From the IMG/VR virus record IMGVR_UViG_3300032093_010543, positions 1 to 63,987 of that record: a DNA stretch of 63,987 nucleotides, one strand, 5' to 3'. The position numbers were made by a program, and so were the translations under genes. The stretch comes from a virus. This document shows, piece by piece, positions 42,802 through 50,154 of this stretch. The notes beneath the pieces were generated by a model. The model was not told the DNA's origin and made no database searches. It saw only the letters and a list, made by a program, of their open reading frames with translations. Position 1 is the first letter of the stretch. Every line of letters begins with the position of its first letter.

Positions 42802-44013
42802 TTATTTAATTAAAGATTTGTAAAATGATGCTCTTTCACGTGACACATTGTTTATATCATATTTGTCTTTTACGGTTTCGTATAACCTTTCACCAAGATC
42901 TACAATCATATTCGGGTTTTCAACAAGTTTTTTAATATTTTTTACCCAATCACTATGATTTTTTGACTCATCAACTAATAATGCATTTCCATCGACAAAC
43001 TGACCATTTTTTAATGAATGTTTCAAATCAATTGTGTAAGGACCTATATTGGAGGCTATGAGAGCTTTTTTGTAAAATCCGGCCTCAATAACTTTCAATT
43101 GAGATTTCATTCTATTAAAAATGTGATTTTTAATTGGTGCTAATGAAATGTCAAATTTAGCGTAATTTCTTGCGTATGAATCAGTAGGTCTAGTCCAAAC
43201 TCTAACATAGTTTTCAGTTTTGATTGCGGGATATTCTTCCTCTTTAAATCTATCTAAAAACAATTTGTATTCAGGTGAAATAATTTTATAGTTGTCTGTA
43301 AAAATATGTTCATACATCGACCAAACCGTTTCTTGAGGCTTAATCGGTCTTTGTCTTTTTTCTCCAGTATCTTTGTTAATTTCTGTAACACTTCCTCTTG
43401 TGTCAAAACCACAAAGATAGTATTGTAATTTTTCTTGTAGAGGAGAAAGTTTATTAACCATACCATCTAACAACTTTAAATCATGTAAATGTGATGATCC
43501 ACCTAACCAACCAACACGAACTTTATCAGAAGGAAGTGTTGGTTCTGTAAACTGACCTTCTTTTGGATCAATTGCGTTAGGGAAAACAATAACATTTTTG
43601 TTAAATTTTCTAATTTCGTTAGCAAAAATTTCTGTAGTTGTTGTTACATAATCTGACGCCTTTAGATTTTCTACAATCTTAAGGTGCATTTTATCATTAA
43701 TAATTAGGTTGTGAATTGGGTGTTCTTTTGTAGGTAACCAATAATCGTCAATATCTGCAATTACAATAATACCCAAACTCCTCAAAGACTTAATTATTGT
43801 TGGACATTGATCCAAATCACCAAAATTTCTATGAAAATGAACTATTTGATAATTTTGCCAATAATTCAAATCATTAATTCTTGGTTTATAATCAATATCA
43901 ATGTGGAAATCATTAGGATATAAATTTTGTAGATTGATGTGTGGATCTACTGAACGATATTTACCAACACCACTTGTGTCGGAAGGTAATACTAATACTT
44001 TAATTTTAGACAT
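42802..44013 (-). CDS. Glycosyltransferase, GT4-like, first gene of the operon
   Basis: 403 residues from ATG 44013 (MSKIKVLVLPSDTSGVGKYR); an upstream ATG at 44058 would add a basic 15-residue leader but lies before the predicted promoter -7 box. C-terminal VWTRPTDSYARNYAKFDISL and FNRMKSQLKVIEAGFYKKAL match the GT4 donor site. The N-half has VHFHRNFGDLDQCP. As the first gene after a promoter it leads the 17-kb minus-strand operon. Confidence 0.8.
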   Translation of the reverse strand: MSKIKVLVLPSDTSGVGKYRSVDPHINLQNLYPNDFHIDIDYKPRINDLNYWQNYQIVHFHRNFGDLDQCPTIIKSLRSLGIIVIADIDDYWLPTKEHPIHNLIINDKMHLKIVENLKASDYVTTTTEIFANEIRKFNKNVIVFPNAIDPKEGQFTEPTLPSDKVRVGWLGGSSHLHDLKLLDGMVNKLSPLQEKLQYYLCGFDTRGSVTEINKDTGEKRQRPIKPQETVWSMYEHIFTDNYKIISPEYKLFLDRFKEEEYPAIKTENYVRVWTRPTDSYARNYAKFDISLAPIKNHIFNRMKSQLKVIEAGFYKKALIASNIGPYTIDLKHSLKNGQFVDGNALLVDESKNHSDWVKNIKKLVENPNMIVDLGERLYETVKDKYDINNVSRERASFYKSLIK

Positions 44014-44027
44014 AAATTTCTTTTGTA

Positions 44028-44058
44028 GAAATCTAAGAATTTTACACACAATAATCAA
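44028..44058 (-). promoter_or_regulatory. Candidate Bacteroidota-type promoter of the glycosylation operon
   Basis: Minus strand: TTG (44058-44056), 20 nt, TAGATTTC (44035-44028). One mismatch to TAnnTTTG at ideal spacing, just after the terminator of the preceding unit and 14 nt before ATG 44013. No TATTTAT is near, so early or middle expression is likely. Confidence 0.45.
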
Positions 44059-44062
44059 TAAT

Positions 44063-44092
44063 AAAAAAAAATACCCATCATAAGATGAGTAT
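44063..44092 (-). terminator. Terminator of the 46768-44118 minus-strand unit
   Basis: On the minus strand ATACTCATC (44092-44084), a TTAT loop, GATGGGTAT (44079-44071) with one G-T pair, then eight T (44070-44063). It lies 26 bases after the 44118 stop. Confidence 0.8.
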
Positions 44093-44117
44093 TTATTTCA
44101 CGCCTGAAAAGTATTTT

Positions 44118-44735
44118 TTATTTTGCGATTTTTTTAACTTTTAAAACTTTACCTTCAAATAAATGTTGACCAACTCTAAATTTAAACATTTCCCCACTAT
44201 TTGACTCAGATTCAACCAAAAGACCGTTTTCTTTTAAAACGTCTTGGACTGTTTCTCTAACAATTTCTCTTATTTGATTTGCCGATAATGAACTTGATGT
44301 TTGTACTTGTTGTGTTTGTTGTCTTTGTTTACCTTCAATAATTTGATCTCCTTTAGCATTTGTATTCATTAACCTTGAAGCTTTTTCTACTAAATCATTA
44401 CTTAAAACCGCTCCTGATGACATACCCATTGTAGGTTGTTGGATGGGGTGTTCCATCATTAGTCTTTTAATTTCGTCAGGTAATTTAGAACTTGCAATTC
44501 TATCTTCCATAGGTATATTTGATTGTCTTGGTTGTGATACAGGTCTTGATTCTTCTAAAATATCTGCAGGTAAATTGTATTTTGCAACAGGAGCGTCATA
44601 ACTTTCAACCATTGGACTTGAGTAATCATTTCCCATGTTTATGTTACGAGCTTGACCTCTACCCATATCATTATGTTTTTCCATGATCTTTTTTGAGACC
44701 ATTAATTTTTGTAGTAATTCTGCTTCTGAATTCAT
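44118..44735 (-). CDS. Hypothetical late protein, 205 aa
   Basis: Gln/Met/Ser-rich and probably largely disordered in the middle (residues about 25-140), with a helical N-terminus MNSEAELLQKLMVSKKIMEK and a conserved-looking end: IREIVRETVQDVLKENGLLV, then a small beta unit FKFRVGQHLFEGKVLKVKK. IME-K near residue 19 might be a prohead protease site. No function recognised. Last gene of the late unit, one base after the WYL-like gene. Confidence 0.6.
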   Translation of the reverse strand: MNSEAELLQKLMVSKKIMEKHNDMGRGQARNINMGNDYSSPMVESYDAPVAKYNLPADILEESRPVSQPRQSNIPMEDRIASSKLPDEIKRLMMEHPIQQPTMGMSSGAVLSNDLVEKASRLMNTNAKGDQIIEGKQRQQTQQVQTSSSLSANQIREIVRETVQDVLKENGLLVESESNSGEMFKFRVGQHLFEGKVLKVKKIAK

Positions 44736-44736
44736 A

Positions 44737-45135
44737 TTATGTTATATTTTCGTTTCCAAATACTGCGTTAATTATCATTCTTTCCATACTTCTGTCCCCT
44801 GTAGGATTGTAACCTGGTCGAGGCGTATCAAAAATTTCTTGAGTAGGTCTAATAAATTCCATTTTATCTACTCTAAAAAATCTCCAACTCGGAAGAGGTT
44901 TTTTTCCTAAAAAAGCTCTATGAGAAGATCCTTCTCTATCCCAAGCTCTTAATACAGGGTTACCTTTTTTACTATAACCGTAAGCTACAGGTTCAATAAC
45001 TCTTAAACCTTTACCTCCAGGTTCATCACCGTTGTAATAAATAACACATACTTTTTTATTTCTTATAGCATCAGTTATTTGATCAGCTGTTGCTACCTCT
45101 AAAATAAGTTTATTTAATGTGTTGTAAAGTTTCAT
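44737..45135 (-). CDS. Stand-alone WYL-like domain protein
   Basis: 132 residues. KKVCVIYYNGDEPGGKGLRV, IEPVAYGYSKKGNPVLRAWD, then SWRFFRVDKM follow the WYL pattern (short hydrophobic strand, R-x-I-x-P, G-x-x-x-L-x-A-x-D, R-x-F-R-x-D-K/R). WYL domains usually bind nucleic acid or other ligands in regulators; there is no helix-turn-helix attached here. The N-terminus MKLYNTLNKLILEVATADQ is a short amphipathic helix with ILE-V, resembling the possible capsid-targeting starts at 18638 and 20542. Expressed with late genes; TAATG overlap with the upstream gene. Confidence 0.7.
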   Translation of the reverse strand: MKLYNTLNKLILEVATADQITDAIRNKKVCVIYYNGDEPGGKGLRVIEPVAYGYSKKGNPVLRAWDREGSSHRAFLGKKPLPSWRFFRVDKMEFIRPTQEIFDTPRPGYNPTGDRSMERMIINAVFGNENIT

Positions 45136-45419
45136 TATGCTGATGGAGTCGTATATGGTTTGTTTGGTTGGTATTCATTGATTTTTATTTCATTTTTTCT
45201 TTCAATAATATCAATTGATGAACCACCATTGATTGTATCTAAGAAAATTCCTGTACCTTTACCTGACTCATCTCCATCTGACAAAGCATCAGGGTTAACC
45301 GCAGAATAAGGATTTACCGTTTTGTAATCGTTTTTTACAAGAAGGCTCTTTCTTTGGATGTCAGCAACTGCAGTCAAATCATTTGCTGGTTGGCTAAAAT
45401 CTAATCTTTCTGTTTGCAT
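45135..45419 (-). CDS. Hypothetical protein, 94 aa
   Basis: Unrecognised. It starts MQTERLDFSQPANDLTAVAD, and its Gly/Ser/Asp-rich middle (DGDESGKGTGIFLDTINGG) suggests little fold. Located between two other small genes of the late unit, with one-base couplings on either side. Confidence 0.55.
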   Translation of the reverse strand: MQTERLDFSQPANDLTAVADIQRKSLLVKNDYKTVNPYSAVNPDALSDGDESGKGTGIFLDTINGGSSIDIIERKNEIKINEYQPNKPYTTPSA

Positions 45420-45420
45420 T

Positions 45421-45891
45421 TTAAATTATTTGTTTCATTATTTGGTTTATTCTGTCAAGGTCTTCTTTAATTCTAACATCTTGTGAAAAAGTGCTATGTT
45501 CTTTAGAAGGTCTTAACATATCCGCAATAGGTCCTAAATCTTTAATTAATTTATCATCTATTTCATCCGGCATATAATCGTTTTGTACTTGATTTGAAAA
45601 ATTATCATTTTTTCTTAGTCCTTGAATTGTATTCTCAACCCAATTTCTCATGTAGTCGGCACCATTTAAAATAAAAGGAGCGTCCGTACCATCACCCTCA
45701 TAATTGTCAAACCAATTCTTTATTCTACCAAGTTGTTGGTACGTAACATATCCGGTATCTCTTAATTCTTCATTTCTTTTGTGGCCCTCAATTGTAGGGT
45801 CTGAATTAGGAATATGATCAAAACATACTTGAAGATACTCGACTACTTCTTTTGGTAGTTCAATAGTTTTATTATATAAATTACTATTCAC
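45421..45891 (-). CDS. Hypothetical protein, 156 aa, GTG start
   Basis: The frame begins with GTG at 45891, overlapping the upstream TAG by eight bases; no ATG lies within the first 70 codons, so GTG is the likely start. Helical, with TYQQLGRIKNWFDNYEGDGT and DAPFILNGADYMRNW in the middle. Function not recognised; a small structural or assembly protein by context. Confidence 0.6.
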   Translation of the reverse strand: MNSNLYNKTIELPKEVVEYLQVCFDHIPNSDPTIEGHKRNEELRDTGYVTYQQLGRIKNWFDNYEGDGTDAPFILNGADYMRNWVENTIQGLRKNDNFSNQVQNDYMPDEIDDKLIKDLGPIADMLRPSKEHSTFSQDVRIKEDLDRINQIMKQII

Positions 45892-46768
45892 CCTGTTTTA
45901 AATGTTTTACCAATTTATCAATACTAATACCTTCTTTATCTGCAAGTCTTTTAATTGCTTCAATATTTCTTATTAAAATTTTAGAAACTGGTTTAGATAA
46001 TTTATCATCTTCTTTTGTTTTCTTTACAACTTCTTTGTCTTTAGTTTTTTTTGATAGTAATATTTCATCAATTAAACTTTCCATTTTTTCTTTTTCTAAT
46101 TCAGACAATCTTCTTTTTGTAAAACAATTTTTACATTTACCTTGTTTCTTTTCGTTTTTTAATTCTTTATCTAAGTTTCTATCAAAACCCAATCTTTTTA
46201 ATCTCTCATCCCTTTCAATGGGATCCTCAACTTCCATCTTTTTCAATATTTTATTTGCGACATCATAAGTAGGCGCAAATTCGGTTTCCTCAAAACCAAA
46301 AGACTCTGATTGATCAACTTCACTTAATGTGTTATTTTTTACATCTTCAGATTCACCATAGTAGACACGGATAAAAGGCCATTGTTGTGCTCTAGTCATA
46401 CGAACCGTTTGGTCCATAGTCTTTTTAGCTAAGTTTCTTTGATTTAGGACAGGGATATTAGAACTTATTAAAGATCCGTCAGGATCAACTAACTCATCAA
46501 TTTCACCATCTTTAGTTTCTTTTTTAGTTTTAGAATCAATTAATTTATGAACTTGCTGTTTTGTTAATTTTTTACCCGATTTTAAAATTTTTGAAATTAC
46601 ATCTTGGATTTCTTCAAATACTGATTTATCAACTTCAATAAATTCATCTTCTTTCCTAGATTCAGATAATGTTTCAGATACAGAATAATATACACCAACT
46701 TTACTTCCTTTATCTTTCAAAAAGAAATAATAAGGTTTTTCAAAATATTCTTTATTCAATTCTATCAT
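45884..46768 (-). CDS. Hypothetical Lys/Glu-rich protein with CxxC, 294 aa
   Basis: Starts MIELNKEYFEKPYYFFLKDK. Charged and mostly helical. A single GKCKNCFTKRRLSELEKEKM unit near residue 210 could be a half zinc site or redox pair. The C-terminal RNIEAIKRLADKEGISIDKL resembles a small DNA-binding or SAP-like helix pair, but this is weak. First gene of the late minus-strand unit, preceded by a TATTTAT motif. Confidence 0.6.
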   Translation of the reverse strand: MIELNKEYFEKPYYFFLKDKGSKVGVYYSVSETLSESRKEDEFIEVDKSVFEEIQDVISKILKSGKKLTKQQVHKLIDSKTKKETKDGEIDELVDPDGSLISSNIPVLNQRNLAKKTMDQTVRMTRAQQWPFIRVYYGESEDVKNNTLSEVDQSESFGFEETEFAPTYDVANKILKKMEVEDPIERDERLKRLGFDRNLDKELKNEKKQGKCKNCFTKRRLSELEKEKMESLIDEILLSKKTKDKEVVKKTKEDDKLSKPVSKILIRNIEAIKRLADKEGISIDKLVKHLKQGE

Positions 46769-46783
46769 GATATAGTTTTTACA

Positions 46784-46790
46784 ATAAATA
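46784..46790 (-). promoter_or_regulatory. TATTTAT motif before the 46768 gene
   Basis: Minus-strand TATTTAT, 15 nt before the ATG. Together with 46804-46810 it forms a divergent late promoter pair. Confidence 0.55.
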
Positions 46791-46803
46791 CTTTCATTTG
46801 TTG

Positions 46804-46810
46804 TATTTAT
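46804..46810 (+). promoter_or_regulatory. TATTTATA motif before the 46822 gene
   Basis: TATTTAT plus A, 11 nt before ATG 46822. The spacing is the same as for the 49117 gene. Confidence 0.55.
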
Positions 46811-46821
46811 AAGTAAAACTC

Positions 46822-49068
46822 ATGGCATACCAAAATATAAATCAATATAACTACCCAAAGTTAAAGTTACAACTCATTTATGATGGGCAAGATATGTCTT
46901 TGGCGTCTGATGAGGTAGACTTTAATCAAGAGGTAGTTTTTTCTCCATATATAATAGGTGCCGACAATGGTGAGAAATTACCTGTGAATGTTGATTTGAA
47001 TAGTCCATTATCAACTCAAAACTTAAAATTAACCTATGGTGTATATAACCCTAATAATGTTGTAATCTCAGAATCATTTTATGAACCTAAGGATTTACGA
47101 ATTGATTGTTTTACCGCAGGTACAACTTGTGATATTGGTTTAACGGGAATAGATAATGGTTTAGTTGACAATATTGTTGGTGAAACTTTAAACTATACAA
47201 ATGGTTTATTCACAGACGCTGTTAAGTTTGATAGAATGTTTTATGATAGACGAATGAAGTTTATTCAAACAACTACAAATGTCCCACAAAATAATAAATT
47301 TTCAGGAATACCAAAATATACGGCTTATGAAATGGTATCTAAAAATAATCCACAAGTGGGTAGATACGTTGAATTATATGGTGGGTTTTATCAAGGATTT
47401 TATAAATTATTTGGTTATGATTATGAAATCTTACCTGAAAGAATGAAAAAAGGTTGGTCTGTAGAAATGATCTTAAAACCTAGACTGATTAATGAATACA
47501 TCCCAAAACCTGGATACGAAACATTAAATCAAATTTACCCAAATAATAAAAATACTTTATTTTATTTAGGAACAAGAGCTGAGAATAAATTTTATCATTA
47601 TGCGGACGGTTCACCAAAATGTGATCCTAATTATGTTAGGGTTACTTCAGAATTAGCAGGATGCTTTCAAACATGTGCGTGTTGCAATTATGAAGTAAAG
47701 AATAGTAGATGTATATACGTATACCCACCAAGACCAATTGGCGGTGTCTACGATCCACATTTTAATTATGGTTGTAATCTTTGTCATGGAAATTATGAAA
47801 CCAAACTTACTTGTGGTTGTGGTTGTGATTTAGATCCTTGTCTTACTTGTGGTTGGATGTGTTTTGAACATAAATGTAATACAATTATAGTACCTTCTCC
47901 TACGCCAACGCCGACACCAACGCCGACACCTCCTTGTGATACATACCCAACACAAGTTGCATGTCCACCAAAACCTTGTTGTACAACATGTGTTAGTTGT
48001 GGGTGTGATAGTTGTGGTTGTCCACCCGCATATCCATCTGACACATTTTCATCAATTGAGGATACATGTGAAAAAGATCCTAAGTTTGATGCACTATCAA
48101 ACAATTTTTCAATCAGATTATGTGGTGACCCAAAAAATCCCGGAATTGGTATTAGAGTTTTAAAAATAACGGGAGATTGTGAGACCACAGGAACATGTGT
48201 AACAGGACAAACATATGTAACTGGTTACACAATACAAGATATTTGTACACCACCAATTTATCCTTTTTGTTTACAAACTAATCCCGCTTGGTTGGAGTAC
48301 GAGCATTGGTTCCAACTAGATGTTGTATTTGAAAGATACACTTTTATTGATTATTGTGATTTAAGATGGTTTGGAGGTTTAGATCAGATAACAAGACTTG
48401 AGTATTTGGCATCACTTGCAAATAACACAGTTTCTTTGATTGAACCACCAGTTACAAACGGGTATGAAATTCCAAAACAAGTTGAAATAGTACAACTAAA
48501 TCAAACATGGTTGGATGAGACAAAATTTAGAAGAGGAAGATTAAGAATTTTTATAAATGGTAGAATATTTTTTACAATTGAGGATTTTGAAGAAGTAATA
48601 CCAAGAGCTTTGGATACCGATAAAGAAAAACAAGTTGCGGTTCCATTTAACATGTCTTGGGGTGGAGGAACTCAAGGTTTACATGAAAATCTAACATTAT
48701 CTGCTTGTACGGCAACAACAATTGGTGATTATATACAAGATCCTGAATGTTTTCCTGAAAATATTTTAAGTGCAACAACCTTAAATAAACTTAAAACTCA
48801 CATTCTTTTAGAAGAAAATTTTGCAGGAACTTTTGAAGGTGGTATATCTCAATTTAGATTTTATACAGAACCTTTATCGGCACCTGAAGTCAAACATAAT
48901 TTTAAATTATTGAAAGATAAATTCATGATGTTTGATCCTGATTGTCCTGTTTGTAATACTGAAACATGTGCTCCTAATGATTATACATATATCATTTCTA
49001 ATGATGTGACAACAACAACTACAACAACAACGGGGTCAACAGGTAGAGTTTCTTTTACTTTAGGTTAA
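46822..49068 (+). CDS. Tail adhesin-like protein with LamG-type fold and Cys-rich insertion
   Basis: 748 residues. An early WSVEMILKPRL strand (about residue 215) and the late GRLRIFINGRIFFTIEDFEE and GTFEGGISQFRFYTEPLSAP segments fit a concanavalin/LamG-like sandwich. Between them, residues about 266-420 form an insert with more than 25 Cys (CACCNYEVKNSRC, CGCGCDLDPCLTCGWMC, CCTTCVSCGCDSCGC), interrupted by a short Pro-Thr repeat at about 357-370. Ends with a Thr run. The Cys density suggests disulfides or metal. Probable receptor-binding or fibre-associated virion protein; no enzymatic motif. Upstream of two further fibre-type genes in the same direction. Confidence 0.65.
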   Translation: MAYQNINQYNYPKLKLQLIYDGQDMSLASDEVDFNQEVVFSPYIIGADNGEKLPVNVDLNSPLSTQNLKLTYGVYNPNNVVISESFYEPKDLRIDCFTAGTTCDIGLTGIDNGLVDNIVGETLNYTNGLFTDAVKFDRMFYDRRMKFIQTTTNVPQNNKFSGIPKYTAYEMVSKNNPQVGRYVELYGGFYQGFYKLFGYDYEILPERMKKGWSVEMILKPRLINEYIPKPGYETLNQIYPNNKNTLFYLGTRAENKFYHYADGSPKCDPNYVRVTSELAGCFQTCACCNYEVKNSRCIYVYPPRPIGGVYDPHFNYGCNLCHGNYETKLTCGCGCDLDPCLTCGWMCFEHKCNTIIVPSPTPTPTPTPTPPCDTYPTQVACPPKPCCTTCVSCGCDSCGCPPAYPSDTFSSIEDTCEKDPKFDALSNNFSIRLCGDPKNPGIGIRVLKITGDCETTGTCVTGQTYVTGYTIQDICTPPIYPFCLQTNPAWLEYEHWFQLDVVFERYTFIDYCDLRWFGGLDQITRLEYLASLANNTVSLIEPPVTNGYEIPKQVEIVQLNQTWLDETKFRRGRLRIFINGRIFFTIEDFEEVIPRALDTDKEKQVAVPFNMSWGGGTQGLHENLTLSACTATTIGDYIQDPECFPENILSATTLNKLKTHILLEENFAGTFEGGISQFRFYTEPLSAPEVKHNFKLLKDKFMMFDPDCPVCNTETCAPNDYTYIISNDVTTTTTTTTGSTGRVSFTLG

Positions 49069-49098
49069 ATCAAAAAGATATAAATAAGGTTATGGTTG

Positions 49099-49105
49099 TA
49101 TTTAT
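49099..49105 (+). promoter_or_regulatory. TATTTAT motif before the 49117 gene
   Basis: TATTTAT 11 nt before ATG 49117, in the 48-base gap after the adhesin gene. Confidence 0.55.
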
Positions 49106-49116
49106 TGAGAAATACA

Positions 49117-50142
49117 ATGAGTCAAATTATTACAATAAATAGTATCAATCACGACGGTGAACTAGCCAATGTTTTGTTCACGCCTGATAATGATCCTGTT
49201 GTAATAAATTTGGGTGATGTAACATTACCTTTGGTTTTTGAACCTTCGTTATTAATCCCACCAAGAGAAGTTTACGGAACATACACAATTTATACATATG
49301 AAGACAAATGTACTAACATATTACAAGTACCACGTCCTACACCAACACCAACACCTACAGTAACACCGACAAGAACTGCGACTCCTACACCAACACCAAC
49401 ACCTACAGTAACACCAACATACGAACCTTGTGCTTCTGCAACACCTGCACCAACACAAAACCCAACTCCAACACCAACAAGGACTCCAAGACCTACACCT
49501 ACACCAACGACTACTCTTCCTCCTTGTTTGTCACAAACACCGACGCCGACGCCAACGCCGACGCCAACTACACCTCCAAACTATTTCGCATACTTGTTTA
49601 TAGAACCTGTTTCAGGATCATCCGCAATTGGATCTTATATGTACGCAAATGGTTCTAACTTCTTTGGATTTACTAATGCTTCTCAACCAACACAAAGTCA
49701 GACACAATTCAATATAGATATGAATTTATATATGAATTATGCTTCATGGACTAATGGACAATTCCCAAGTATAGTCGTTCAATCTGTTCCACAGACTACA
49801 GGTGGTGATGATGCATTTGGAAATCCAATTAGTAAATATAATTTCTTCACAACAGAAATTAAATCAGGTACAGTACTTTCAAAAGCGTGGTACACTTGGT
49901 TTATTCCTGTAATTGCAACAAACAATGAAATACAAACTGAAATCTACATAAATGCAATGGGTAACCCAACTCAACAAGAATCTGTTGGAACTGAACCTAC
50001 AATTAATAGTTATTTAGTTAATTACACAGGATCAACAATTCCTTCAGGAACTTATCGAGTTTATACGACATTCCCTAACCAAATATTTAGATTAAACAAT
50101 AATAACAATATTTATTTTAGAGGTAGTGATACCCAACCATAA
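49117..50142 (+). CDS. Fibre-type protein with Pro-Thr stalk
   Basis: 341 residues from ATG 49117 (MSQIITINSINHDGELANVL); an in-frame TTG at 49096 falls before the late motif. A beta-rich domain of about 70 residues, a Pro-Thr stalk (about residues 71-153, with TPTPTPTVTPTRTATPTPTP and similar), then a beta-rich domain of about 185 residues starting NYFAYLFIEPVSGSSAIGSY. The stalk is Thr-dense and would be a good O-glycosylation target. It shares its direction and probably its transcript with the giant fibre gene 12 bases downstream. Confidence 0.65.
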   Translation: MSQIITINSINHDGELANVLFTPDNDPVVINLGDVTLPLVFEPSLLIPPREVYGTYTIYTYEDKCTNILQVPRPTPTPTPTVTPTRTATPTPTPTPTVTPTYEPCASATPAPTQNPTPTPTRTPRPTPTPTTTLPPCLSQTPTPTPTPTPTTPPNYFAYLFIEPVSGSSAIGSYMYANGSNFFGFTNASQPTQSQTQFNIDMNLYMNYASWTNGQFPSIVVQSVPQTTGGDDAFGNPISKYNFFTTEIKSGTVLSKAWYTWFIPVIATNNEIQTEIYINAMGNPTQQESVGTEPTINSYLVNYTGSTIPSGTYRVYTTFPNQIFRLNNNNNIYFRGSDTQP

Positions 50143-50154
50143 AAATAGTATATA

